Shown here: one piece after another, positions 50,391 to 61,434 of the stretch
Layout of the letters: every line of letters begins with the position of its first letter
Position numbering within the stretch: the stretch's first letter is position 1
Assembly: GCF_000003855.2 (NCBI RefSeq)
Contig: NW_003101677.1
Location: 3,342,480 to 3,406,479 of the forward strand
Length of the DNA: 64,000 nt
Direction: 5' to 3'
Origin: Blastomyces gilchristii SLH14081
Taxonomy: Eukaryota; Ascomycota; Eurotiomycetes; Onygenales; Ajellomycetaceae
The notes under the pieces: generated by a model
What the model was told of the DNA's origin: nothing
The model's database searches: none
The model's input: the letters and a program-made list of their open reading frames with translations, nothing else
Translations under genes and position numbers: made by a program

Positions 50391-51424
50391 GCTGGAGAAA
50401 ACCTCTTACACCAATGTGAAAAGATATGAAAGATGCTCTATATTTTCATAGTCGACGGCATAGAGCATTAGAGAAACAAGGCTTGGTCGTGTGTTTCTCT
50501 TCTGTGGAAGTTTCTGCATGTATAGAAACCTACAGTTTGAAAAACCTCAAAAAAGCTCCAGGATCGAATCCCTGAATAGCGCTACGGGAGAAATGGCAGG
50601 CCGGAAGTGCAGTTACTTAGTCAGCTTCCACCAACCACAAAACAATTTCTGCGAACATTTTCATCTTCTCTTGTCTTTTCTTCCTCAACCTAATGAAAGT
50701 TGAAACCCAGCGGAACGAAATTTGACTCTATGCTCAATCATTGTGCATAGGGTTGTAGATGCCGGGGAGATCAATGCTCCGTCCGTCGTGCCACCCCAAG
50801 AACGTCAGCTTTGCCTTTGTTTTAATTAACTGAGTCTTGTGAGCTGTTCTGTTCCGTTGGCATCGATATAACAAGCACATACGGCGGTTGGCAAGGCTGC
50901 CTCTCTGTTTTGTGTTGTCGCACCTGTATTGGATCTGTTGTGTAACAAATCTATACCTACTCTTTATTTTTTCCCGCTTTGTACCGTATCATTCAAGCTC
51001 TAGGAGTAGATATGAGTAAAAGCGGCTCCCTCCCGCACTTCCAAGCCCTCCATCCTGGGGGTGACTAGAAGAATTACAGGCCTTCAGGTATGTATCTTTC
51101 GGGGATAGCAGTTACTACGGGTAAAGGAGCTATCACTCCAAGGTTTGTTGTCCCCAAGTAATTATTTTCCTTTCTATGCTACAGCAGCTGCACATCTATA
51201 CAGAGGCTAAGGCAGGAGGAGTACCACAAGAAATAAGGGCAATAAACCTTCCCACCTTCCTCATGCCAGTTTACAGCAGTACAGTGTATGTGTATCCCGT
51301 CTTTCACATTGCTAATTGCGGGGAATCATGCTAGTGCCTTTCTAGAGAAGATAAGGAGCCTGACATTTCATGCTCAGAAAAGTGCAGGAATAAAGTAGCA
51401 AAATTAAAATAAAACAGGCCAAGA
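50391..51424. other. Intergenic between RPN11 3' end and TIM50 start
   Basis: About 1 kb of normal-composition DNA holding the TIM50 promoter and 5' UTR and the RPN11 3' UTR. CT-rich stretches occur near 50,660-50,695 and 50,960-50,980. No additional gene or RNA was found. Confidence 0.5.
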
Positions 51425-52790
51425 TCATAGCTCTTCATCCACATCCATTGACTCGCTCTGCGTCCCGTTTTTACTCGCGTCGATGGCCAAGGAGGCTTCC
51501 TTATCGATCATCTGCCGTGAGACGGCGACGATGTTGTCCTCGATCAGTTGCTGGCCAACATCTTCGATGTCTGTATATAATAAACCGTAACAGCGAACTG
51601 GTTAGTGGGACTAGAGCTTAGAAAAACAAGAGGGGAGATAAATGATATGGTACTGACGTTTCTTCGGATCCACCTTCCCAACATATCGAGTCTTCAATTG
51701 ATCCATTGTCAACTCAGTCTCCTCTTTTACGCGCTTCTCATAACCCTCAGCAAGGCTAACAAGCTTCTTCAGCCGATCCACATTCCTGCTCCCCTCCTCT
51801 CTAAAATCATTCATTTGCAGCGCCTCCGTCCACACATGTTTATGAAGGTTCATCAGCATATTCTCCTCCAGTCCGGTCTTGCGGTAGTTGATGGCAATGC
51901 TGTAATAGTGGCGATTTAGGCCATGGATAAGCGATTGAATAGACGGTTTGTTCAGATGACCCAGGTTGGAGGTGGTCTGTCGGGGCTCCTGTCCCATCAT
52001 AAGCGTCTGAGAGGAGATTAAGCGGAAGGCGTCGATAACGACTTTGCCTTTGACGGACTGTATAGGGTCGACGACGACGGCTACCGCGCGAGGGGTGAGT
52101 TGCTCGAAGGATTGTTGGGTATTGATATCAACGGAGGAGAGCCAACAACCGAATCCGGGGTGAGAATGGTACCATCCGACGACGGTCTCTGGTCTGTAGC
52201 AAGATTAAGAAGGGGTCAGTTGATGATTGGTTAGAGACACCCTCAAAGGTGAAAGAGAACAAAACTAACCTTCCTGTTTGTTTAAGCATTTCCATCATCT
52301 TGGTCTGAAAGACAGGGTCCACAGCTTCAACACTAACTCCAGTACCGCTCTGAGGCATCGCGAACACATCAACGACTCTAACAGTATATTCATCAACGAA
52401 ATCCCCTAGCATGAGACCCATAACTTCCATGGGTACACCTGCCCGGCCATGTCTCAGCATCTTGAGTAAGGCCAGCGACGATATGTGCACTGTTTCTGAG
52501 TTATCGATGAGGTTGGGTGCATCCTGAGTAGTCATGCTGTTAGCTCTTGGAACTGTAATAAAAGAAAAATGCCTGGGTATAATTATTGTCGCGATAGGGC
52601 AATATATATAGAGTGGATGTTCAAAGAGAGCGCGCCCTTATTCCAGCCTTTATCAAGGAATCATATAAAAAGAACGCAAGCAAACCCGGAGGGTGACACA
52701 ACCGGGCAGAGCAAAACTTACTGCGCCGGGAGCTGCGTTACTCATACCCATGCCCTGGGCGGCCTGCAGCATCCGATTAAACCGCTCCAT
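51425..52790 (-). CDS. RPN11: 26S proteasome regulatory subunit Rpn11 (lid deubiquitinase)
   Basis: Rpn11 (PSMD14) is the zinc metalloprotease of the proteasome lid that removes ubiquitin chains from substrates as they enter the core. Exons are 52790-52722, 52523-52270, 52193-51658 and 51570-51425 (introns 198, 76 and 87 bp), giving 334 residues, close to the family's 305-335. The JAMM motif is intact: Glu56 in PMEVMGL, then H117-S-H119-P, with S127 and D130 in CWLSSVD. The first exon encodes [16 protein letters not shown]. The acceptor before [10 protein letters not shown] was chosen because it alone keeps frame and matches the family, although it lies just after an in-frame ATG. The C-terminus is longer than the yeast form (..[10 protein letters not shown]). 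It is divergent to RPD3. Confidence 0.96.
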
Positions 52791-53438
52791 TTTCGCGATA
52801 TTTGTTTGTTGAGTGTGATCGAATATGCGTAGGAGGTAGACAGTGTGATGTGGCTGTCCCTGGCTGGCTCCGAAGAGATGGAGCTCCTACAATAGGCTCC
52901 GGTGCTTGCGAAGCTTGAAACTAGCACGTAACAGAGTAGGAATCGGGAGAGGGTATGTTCGACGGAGTACTAGATCAGTGGTTAACCAAGTGGAACATGG
53001 ATGCCGGTGTCTAGGAAGTAAGTCAAGGGCCGATGATGGTAGCTGTAGCAGCTGTAGTCAAGCGCTGTGATGATGCTCTGTCGCGGTTTTCTGCGCTCTC
53101 CCAAAACATGCAGACCAAAGCGCGCTTAGTCATCACGCCCCTTCATCCAATTCGTTCACTTGTTTCTTGTCTCCGAGCTCTTTCGCCGGCCATTGACTGA
53201 GGTTTGCTCCCTCTCTTTCACTTCTTTATCTATCTCCCTCCATCCCAGCCGCCACGCCCCAACCCCTCTCCACGACCGGCGCTGTTGATTGTTATAGGAT
53301 GCTGTTGCTTCTGTGCTGCTGACGATATCCGAATACCCTACTTTACTCTCTTCCCTCTGCACGAAGTACATGCCTTCGAGCTTTGAATCTTTCTCCTCTC
53401 ACCCGATCATATAGCTATAGGCGAGCGCACTTTTCACC
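52791..53438. promoter_or_regulatory. Shared divergent promoter region of RPN11 and RPD3
   Basis: 648 bp separate the two start codons. A CCAATT box lies near 53,146-53,151, and CT-rich pyrimidine tracts (53,203-53,275 and 53,388-53,402) precede the RPD3 start, as is common in filamentous fungi. Which elements act on which gene cannot be told from the sequence. Confidence 0.5.
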
Positions 53439-55713
53439 ATGTCGTCATTTGCACCCCTCGACCTGAGTATCGCCAATGGCCCGGCCGATAAGAAGAGGAT
53501 TGCGTACTTTTATGATTCCGATGTGGGCAACTATGCATATGTCGCAGGCCATCCCATGAAGCCCCATCGCATCCGGATGGCCCATAGCTTAGTTATGAAT
53601 TACGGCCTATATAAGAAGATGGAAATTTACGTACGTTTCTTCTCGTATATGTTAACTTCCGCTATGACATCCAGCCTTTTCTCTAGCTGGGATGCTGCTT
53701 CGGCAACTTCGCTAACAAGCTTTTCGGAGTCTTTGTTTTAATAGCGCGCAAAACCGGCGAACAAGTTCGAAATGACCCAGTTCCATACCGATGAATATAT
53801 TGACTTCCTCGCAAAAGTTACGCCTGATAACATGGATTCTTACGCGAAAGAGCAAAGCCGATACAATGTCGGCGACGACTGTCCAGTCTTTGATGGCCTT
53901 TTCGAGTTCTGCGGAATTAGCGCTGGAGGAAGCATGGAGGGCGCTGCACGCCTCAACCGGAACAAATGCGACATCGCAGTCAACTGGGCTGGCGGCCTTC
54001 ACCACGCGAAAAAGAGCGAAGCAAGTGGTTTCTGTTACGTGAACGGTATGTTGCGCAAACCCTGCGATGGGTCCTAATAATGCCTCTGCTTACACACTGA
54101 TTACGACTTGCTTTAGATATCGTGCTTGGAATTCTCGAGCTGTTACGTTTCAAACAAAGAGTTCTATATGTCGATATCGATGTGCACCATGGAGATGGAG
54201 TGGAAGAAGCTTTTTACACCACCGACAGAGTCATGACAGTTTCCTTCCATAAATATGGGGAATATTTCCCCGGCACAGGCGAATTACGCGATATCGGCGT
54301 CGGTGCGGGCAAACATTACGCCGTTAATTTCCCTCTGCGAGATGGTATTGATGATATAAGCTATAAGGGAATTTTTGAGCCGGTCATTAAACACGTTATG
54401 GAATGGTACCGTCCCGAGGCAGTGGTGCTGCAATGTGGTGGAGACAGCTTGTCCGGAGACCGTTTGGGTTGCTTTAATTTGAGTATGAGAGGGCATGCAA
54501 ATTGCGTCAAATACGTGAGGAGCTTTGGCATTCCAACTATGATTGTCGGTGGTGGTGGTTACACTATGAGAAATGTGGCTCGAACGTGGTGTTTCGAAAC
54601 TGGAATTCTAGTGGGTGAACAGTTGGGGACTGAGTTGCCATATAATGACTACTATGAGGTAAGGCAACCCATACCTTTTGGGGTACTTGCTTGTAGACTT
54701 GTAAGCTAATATCACTGCAGTACTTTTCTCCTGACTACGAACTTGATGTTCGCCCGTCGAATATGGACAATGCAAATTCAAAAGAGTACCTCGACAAGAT
54801 TCGAATGCAGGTTATTGAAAACCTCAAGCGCACTGCTTTCGCCCCGTCTGTTCAGATGACGGACGTCCCAAGAGGGCCTCTACTTGATGGAATGGATGAT
54901 GAAGCCGATGCCATTCTAGACGATCTCGACGAAGACGAGAATAAGGATAGGAGGTTTACCAAGCGGCGGTTTGACCAATACATCGAAAAGGAGGGTGAAT
55001 TAAGTGACAGTGAAGACGAAGAAGAACAAGCTGCGAACGGAATCCGTCCGCAGCCTGGTGTTATCAAGCGACGGAACCAGGTCAACTACCGAAATCTTGA
55101 CGGAGGTGATTCTGGCGCTGACAGTGGCCTGGTTACTCCTCGGGAAGAGTCATCGTTGCCAGACGAAGACGCTGGCCTTGATGAAAAAATGGAGGATGCC
55201 GACGAAGCGGAGCCCGAAGCAGAAGTCGAGATCCAAGACAAGGGGACACCATCCCCAGAGGAACCGGCAACGCGATCGGAGTCAAGGATGGATGCAGACG
55301 ACATATCCACTAGCGAGCGCAACGAAGCCGTTGTTGCGCCTCCCGCTGCGGATGAAGAGGAGCCGTCAGAGTCAGCACCCCTATCAACTAGCGAATCAAT
55401 CGTACCGGAAACCACTACCGACATGGACACGATGATGGAAGATGCGCCGCCAGAAGAACCGACCACTGCTGCCACCAGCACCAAAACAGAGGCGCCAAAA
55501 GTACCTAAAGAGGAGCCGCGTAAAGCAACACCACCGAAATCACATTCAGCTGAAGCGCTGCCACCAGCTGCGCCTTTTGAGCCCACACAGCCGGAGCCGG
55601 CGGGGCCATCAGAAACATCTACACCCGCGGACACTGGAACTCCCCCTGTACCAGCTGCTACGAAGGAGGAGCCTCTGAAGCAGGAGGAGAAGGATGATGA
55701 ACAGCAACTATAA
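53439..55713 (+). CDS. RPD3: Class I histone deacetylase, RPD3/RpdA type
   Basis: This zinc-dependent deacetylase of histone tails is the catalytic subunit of Rpd3/Sin3-type corepressor complexes in the nucleus. Exons are 53439-53630, 53745-54045, 54117-54658 and 54721-55713, giving 675 residues. The catalytic fold spans about 18-390 with all key residues present: H150 and H151 (GGLHHAKK), D186 and H188 ([11 protein letters not shown]), D274 ([12 protein letters not shown]) and Y313 (GGGGYTMRN). From about 400 to the end runs a long Asp/Glu/Pro/Thr-rich extension, absent from yeast Rpd3 but typical of RpdA in filamentous ascomycetes, where it is reported to be essential. The start follows a TTTTCACC context and gives the expected N-terminus. 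No frameshift or missing residue was seen. Confidence 0.96.
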
Positions 55714-56459
55714 GTATGAACTGCTGGTGCGTTTACTAGGACAGATAACATATACACCGTAACGAAACTGGACTTTCGACAAATTCCCCGTTTGTTCTAT
55801 GCTCCGCATTGACGTAGGCTTAGGCGCTCTGGGCGTCAAATTGGGAAGGTATTTCTTTTAAATTTATGGTTCCCTTTTGTCTTGCCCTGTATTATTTGTA
55901 TCTTTGTGTATGGGATGATTTTTCAAAAAGGCGTATCAGACTTGGAAGTGTGTCCTCCCCATTTTGTTTTGTTTCAATAAATTTCACATCGGCTCTTCGT
56001 TTTATCACGTATCAGCAGTCAAACCGACGATATCATGTTATAATTAAAAAGCCATTTTCAGTTATAATACATTAAATAGCACTAAATTATTATGCACAGA
56101 TGTTTGAAGCTTCATTATATGCAGTCTAATTTATATCATCTTGAATCTTTCCCGTAAAGCTCTACTCAATGTTAATAAATCACTTTAATACGCAACCCTG
56201 GAGGTTGATCTCTAATTCCCAAATCATATTAGCGTTAGGGCAAGTCACGTGTATATCTGACTAATCTTCCCGAACTGCAGCTAATCCGGGCGCTAAGATT
56301 TCTAGCCCACACTAAGCGACACAAAATATCGCGAAGCCTCGAAGTACGGACGACACAACCCAGACGACAAACAGCCGCCCTCGACCGTGTCTGTCGCCAA
56401 ATTCCCCACCACCTGTTGCTTTTTTGACCGGTTACGCACAAACTTCATAATCCAACACC
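55714..56459. other. Intergenic, RPD3 3' side and RPL23 promoter
   Basis: An AT-rich 3' portion (56,030-56,200) is followed by the RPL23 upstream region with a CGACACAACCCAGACGACAA stretch just before the gene. No gene was found. Confidence 0.5.
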
Positions 56460-57644
56460 ATGTCGAAAAGAGGGTAAGCTTGAAAGGAACCCCCAATCCA
56501 ATGTTTTGATCGCTTCTGGTTGTGAGGAGGGGTGGAGGCAGAAAGGGATGATAAATGTGTGGAAAAAAATAAGGAAACGGATCAGATGAAAGAATAATGT
56601 TAGACGAGGATGCAGGGGGTGGATGAAAGCGCGAATTGATGGATTTTGAGGTTGAAGCGGGCGGCGCGGGGAGATCTTTAAATGAAGATTGGAAATATTG
56701 AATTGGAGAAAACTTTTAACTGACTTTTTCTTTTGCTGTCTTCTACAGTCGTGGTGGTGCCGCCGGCAACAAGCTAAAGATGACTCTCGGTCTGCCAGTG
56801 TACGTTTTGAAACGAAAAACTCCCTCTCTCCCTCCCCAGTTCCCACCCCAGGAACCTACCTATAAAATATGTCACCACATGCCCAACAAAGCCCTCATCG
56901 AACCATTAAAACAAACCAAACGCATGCGGACGGGAAGAAAATGCAAAATACGAGGCGAAGATTCCATGCTGACAAAGGTTTTCAACACAGCGGCGCCGTG
57001 ATGAACTGCTGCGATAACTCCGGTGCGCGAAACATCTACGTCATCTCTGTCAAGGGCATTGGAGCCCGTCTCAACCGTCTCCCCGCCGCGGGTGTTGGCG
57101 ACATGGTCATGGCTACCGTCAAGAAGGGTAAGCCCGAGCTGAGGAAGAAAGTCATGCCTGCTGTTGTTGTAAGACAGAGCAAGCCGTGGCGACGGGCGGA
57201 TGGCATTTATCTGTACTTTGAGGATAATGCTGGTGTGGTGAGTGATCTTATACTTGTATTACCTTCCCTTATTTTTCACTTTCTGGTCCCTGGTCCTTTT
57301 GTCAGGGTTGGGAAAACGGATTGCGCTGCGATGGAGTCTTTTCCCACGTGGTCGAGTTACCATACTTCAAATTGAATGGTTCCTTGAGGAGCAGGAATTC
57401 GGGAAGATGAAAATGTGATACCATCATGTCTGGAAGACCTCTTAATACTAACATATATAATTTCCGCAGATCGTCAACGCAAAGGGTGAAATGAAGGGCT
57501 CAGCCATCACCGGTCCCATAGGAAAGGAAGCTACAGACCTGTGGCCGGTATGCAACAATAACCACGCCTCGGTTTCCATATGTGAGATAACATACTAACA
57601 TTTTATCACAGCGTATCGCAGCCAACTCCGGTGTCGTGGTGTAG
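56460..57644 (+). CDS. RPL23: 60S ribosomal protein L23 (uL14)
   Basis: uL14 lies at the subunit interface of the large ribosomal subunit. Five exons (56460-56473, 56749-56799, 56991-57237, 57470-57547, 57612-57644) encode 140 residues, the usual length. The first exon codes only MSKRG-, and the introns of 275, 191, 232 and 64 bp are placed early, as is common in fungal ribosomal protein genes. Hallmarks are [37 protein letters not shown] and the ending AANSGVVV. Splice sites were set by frame and by joining P-V-G and A-G-V-I-V-N. The longer open frames around exons 2-3 are intron read-through. Confidence 0.96.
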
Positions 57645-58460
57645 AATGGTTGAGGGGATGTGGTAATTTAGAAAATGAAAGCAAATCTTTCTACCTACAA
57701 GGCGTTTTTTATGCGATACGCAAAACTTGTTTAACCAAATGTCATCATTTTCTTTTGTCCTTCCGCTTTCCCACTTTCTTGGTGTTTTTCCCCCTACTGA
57801 ACATTTTCTTTTCTTTCCTCCATATCTCCCCTCCCGCTTTTCCATGTGTGCACGTAGTGTATGTCCCACCCACCCGTACCGTCCGATACAATCCCTCCGT
57901 AGGAGAAATCGAACAAGCAGAGCCAGTCAATGAAACGACGATAACACAATGAAGACGAATTCTTAGATAGGAATACCCTGGTGCGAGAAAGTATATGAAA
58001 GAGTTATAGGAGAAATGAAGAAAAGAACAGCAGTAACAACTAGAGCAACGCGGGATCTTTGAGAAATGATCCCTTTGAAACCCATCCGAGAGAACTCAGA
58101 GAGATTGTGTAGCCCGCATTTGCCTCCTAGATTGCGATATATTCTGTTTATTTCGACCCGTAGACAAAGCCACAGATATTGTTCGTTTATATGATCCGCT
58201 TTACAGCACAAGCCAGATTAGATGTAATATTATTAGCAAGAGATAATTTCACAGAGGGTAATACCCTGTATACTTCCATACTCCTAAAACGCATAGGTGA
58301 ATAAAAGCAAGAAAATAAACCCGGCATATTGTACATACATATAGAGGTAAAGAATTAAGGTCCACCGCTGATTAGAAAACAAGCTGCAAATGCTCCTTCG
58401 GATGCTAAACTGGAAAACGGACAGGGTATAAGTAGCTATTAGGTCCACAAAGAAAGGAGA

Positions 58461-58492
<32 letters not shown>

Positions 58493-58654
58493 CCTCTACC
58501 TTGAGAAAGCATGGGTCCAGTCCTTAAAATTCAGTAACCCAGTTCTTCATTTATCATTTGAATCCCCTTCTCCATCCTCAGTGGAATCCTCACGTGGTGG
58601 AGCTCTTCACATCTTGGGGACCCTTTTTAAGTCATCCGCTTTATTACCAATCAC
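57645..58654. other. Convergent intergenic region
   Basis: This holds the 3' ends of RPL23 and the metallophosphoesterase gene. It contains a homopolymer block of about 25 A followed by 8 G at 58,460-58,492. No gene was found. Confidence 0.6.
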
Positions 58655-60475
58655 TTAGCCCTTATTCCCCTTTGCTCTCGATTCGACAGCTGCCTCACTT
58701 GCTGGGCCACCAAACAACCGGGCCCAGACACTGGACGATGCAGAAACCACAAGGAGAACGGCCGTGACTATCGCAAGAATATGGGTAGCCCACCAGATAT
58801 GTTGCACGCCCAAACGGCACGTGGAAATCTCATATTTCCATTCCTGCACGGAAGGATCAGAGTCGAACCACAGGGAGAGGAAGCCCGCATTGCCGCCATA
58901 CGCCCCCATCATCGAGCGGAGAGTAACTTCTCTAATATTGGGCGTACCATCTGGGAACGGCAATGACAGCGAGGAGTGAGCGGAGCCGCTTCTAGGATAT
59001 CTCGTCGCAGCCCACGACCAACCGGGGACCTTGTCCCCTTCCGGATCATCACCCGGTGTCACAGATCGATTGGCATAGTGTAGAACGTCACACCCGACAT
59101 GGTCATGGCCGGTTAACACAAGACCCTTCCGGCCCATCCCCCCCGCCGCAGCATGCAGGTCCCCACTCATACCAAACAACCCTTGAAGGATCCCATGATG
59201 GCTAGCATGTTCGCTGAGATGATTTTGCTCGCGCAAACCCCCAGCTTTAAACCTTGGTGGCCGATCCTCTGTCGCACGCGGATCGTCTTGGTCATAGAAG
59301 CGGAAAAATGGAGCATCGATACATACCCCTTCGCGCTTATGGAGCGGAAGATGGGTTAGGAGTAGTGTGAACGCGCTCCGGTCCCCGACCGGGTGGGATC
59401 GTCGCTGGATCACGTCGTTGATGAAATCGTATGTGTGTTTTTGAATCGATGGGTAAAAGGCCGGGGTATCCAATAAGAGGCTGTTGAGTACAATAACGTG
59501 TATTGAGGGGGTAGTAGTGCTGGATGATCCCCCAACCACCGGTTTCGTGGGAATAGTTGTAAGGCCTGTACCGTTAGGTGTAGTCGTAAAGTTATCCCGG
59601 GCAGCACGATACTGAAATCGCATATCCCAATTAGCCCGTCCAAAGGCTTTATCGAAACGTTCCATGCGAGCGTCGGTGATATCACCCGCGTACCCAACAT
59701 CGTGGTTCCCAGCAACATTAATAATGCGATTCTCCCACGGTCCACCAGAGGGAGCGGATCCATCGTCACCCTGCACATCCAATACTAAATCTTCGACCAC
59801 CTTCACATCCTTCCCATGCACATCCTCACGGCCCGTGATGGTTATCTCATCATCAACCCTAACCCCCCCGCGAAAAACGCGATTCCAATACCTCCACGCG
59901 CGCCATTCAAATTCCCCATCCGTCACCCATTGGCTCCCGATCAGATCTCCCAACACAGTAACATGCGTCGGTTTCGACCACCAATGCAAGGACCGGTATA
60001 TATGTGCTAGGTAGAAGTCATTGCCGAAGAGGTCTATCCGCTTGCGCATCGCTCTGAGCGAACGGGGGATATCGAGGAGCAGCGTATCGCGGACGCTCTG
60101 CTGGGTCGCGAACAGGGCGCCAGGCCAAGTCTCCGCAGATATCATCGCGTCCCAGTGGTTGGCGAGGCACTTTAGAAGGCGGTTGTTCGGGTTTGGTAGG
60201 GAGGAATCGCCTTCTAACTGGGGGTCGGCGAGGACAAGGAGGCGGAAAGGGGCTCTCGGGGTATACTGGGATGTGTCGAGGTGAGGGACATCGACATGCT
60301 GGCGGAGGGTATTTAGGATTGGAGGCAGGGAATGAAGGTTGCTAGACGCGCTCGAGGCTGTTGGGGGAAAATTGCAGCCATGGAATATCGGGTATAGGTA
60401 TAGATAGACTATTAATGTTGTTGAGATTGGGAGGAGAATGGGGAGAAGTCGGCGGAGGGTCATTGGGAGGGACAT
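58655..60475 (-). CDS. ER membrane metallophosphoesterase of the Ted1/Cdc1/PGAP5 type
   Basis: A single exon of 606 residues. All five metallophosphoesterase motifs are present: D84 in VLADPQLEG, GD at 176-177 (VTVLGDLIGS), GNHD at 256-259, H375 in LLLTHLPLH and GHDH at 456-459, which would hold a two-metal centre. Hydrophobic segments near the N-terminus (about 10-31) and C-terminus (about 563-583) suggest both ends are membrane-anchored with the catalytic part in the lumen. This family remodels GPI-anchor ethanolamine phosphate and aids GPI-protein exit from the ER. The ADPQLEG form favours Ted1, but Ted1 and Cdc1 cannot be separated with certainty here. An insert with Thr/Gly-rich sequence lies at about 295-320. 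The neighbour upstream on the same strand is the Boi-type gene. Confidence 0.88.
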   Translation of the reverse strand: MSLPMTLRRLLPILLPISTTLIVYLYLYPIFHGCNFPPTASSASSNLHSLPPILNTLRQHVDVPHLDTSQYTPRAPFRLLVLADPQLEGDSSLPNPNNRLLKCLANHWDAMISAETWPGALFATQQSVRDTLLLDIPRSLRAMRKRIDLFGNDFYLAHIYRSLHWWSKPTHVTVLGDLIGSQWVTDGEFEWRAWRYWNRVFRGGVRVDDEITITGREDVHGKDVKVVEDLVLDVQGDDGSAPSGGPWENRIINVAGNHDVGYAGDITDARMERFDKAFGRANWDMRFQYRAARDNFTTTPNGTGLTTIPTKPVVGGSSSTTTPSIHVIVLNSLLLDTPAFYPSIQKHTYDFINDVIQRRSHPVGDRSAFTLLLTHLPLHKREGVCIDAPFFRFYDQDDPRATEDRPPRFKAGGLREQNHLSEHASHHGILQGLFGMSGDLHAAAGGMGRKGLVLTGHDHVGCDVLHYANRSVTPGDDPEGDKVPGWSWAATRYPRSGSAHSSLSLPFPDGTPNIREVTLRSMMGAYGGNAGFLSLWFDSDPSVQEWKYEISTCRLGVQHIWWATHILAIVTAVLLVVSASSSVWARLFGGPASEAAVESRAKGNKG

Positions 60476-61434
60476 AGAGATGCGCGCATTTGGAGCGTTT
60501 TAATTTATCTCTTCTCTTTCTTCGTCAAGTCAGTTGCTACCAGCAGTCGAGGCTTATATAAAAAATAAGTATGAGGTAGAAACAAAGGTCTTTACACTAT
60601 CAGGATTAAAAAAAAGGGGGGATGGGGGGGAAGGAAATTTTGTTGCTCATGCGGCTTTTACATAAAATTCTTTGGGGACGAAGATAAAATTTAGCTTCGT
60701 CGCCCCTCAGCACCTTTCCTGCTGTGACTGGGTCGCACTGTATCACCTCAATATCCAATAATTACTATGCGTAAGGCATGTCAATTTTGAAAAGCGTTCA
60801 TCCTAACAATTGAACGATTTAAGGAGATAGATGATTATTTGACACCATTAAATATACGAAGCGGCTAGATTTAAAAGCGAGCATTTCGCTAATACGAAGT
60901 CTGATTACAACTTTAATATTTAAGATACATAGCGTAACAAGCCTCAAGGCAGATTTTTTTTTTTTTTTCGTGAATTTAAAAGGAAAGGGATCAATTAATC
61001 AGTTAATTATAAGAGGTTAATGAAGAATAAAGAAAACCACAGTAAAAATGAGGCAAAGTCTTCACCATACTTGAAAAGTAAGTGCCGTTGTTAAGTAAAG
61101 CTTGCCGACTCATATGTCCTTCCCATGTGTTCATATCGAGGGGGGAAGAAAGTTTAAATGAAGGGTATATCTCATAGCCGCCATGTGCTGTAAACTCCAG
61201 TTAAGAAAAAGTGGAAGGAAAGGGAAATTTGAGGGAAAAAGGGAAAGAAAGTTTGGAACAGATGTTGAAGGGCAGTGGGAAACAAAAGGCGAGCGTTGTG
61301 CTTGCGTAGACAATTATACAAACATAACGGTGAAAAAGGAAAATAAATTCAACCATTATAAAAATAAGGTCTCCCCACGCACATACTTATTTGGATAGAT
61401 ATACGAAGCGCTAAGACGAAATCAGCTATCACCA
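60476..61434. other. Intergenic between the Boi-type gene and the phosphoesterase gene
   Basis: About 960 bp holding the phosphoesterase promoter and the Boi-type 3' end. It has an A8G6 run near 60,611 and a 15-T run at 60,954-60,968. The middle (60,770-61,020) is AT-rich but shows no transposon feature. No gene was found. Confidence 0.5.

Noticed and set aside
50555..50580. tRNA-like GGATCGAATCCC motif
   Set aside because: No D-arm or acceptor stem can be folded upstream. Judged a chance match in intergenic DNA.
55086..55757. 223-codon minus-strand open frame
   Set aside because: Antisense shadow of the acidic RPD3 C-terminus. Its Ser/Gly-rich composition follows from the coding strand.
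58460..58492. A25-G8 homopolymer block as a regulatory element
   Set aside because: Length-variable homopolymers are error-prone, and nothing nearby suggests a function.
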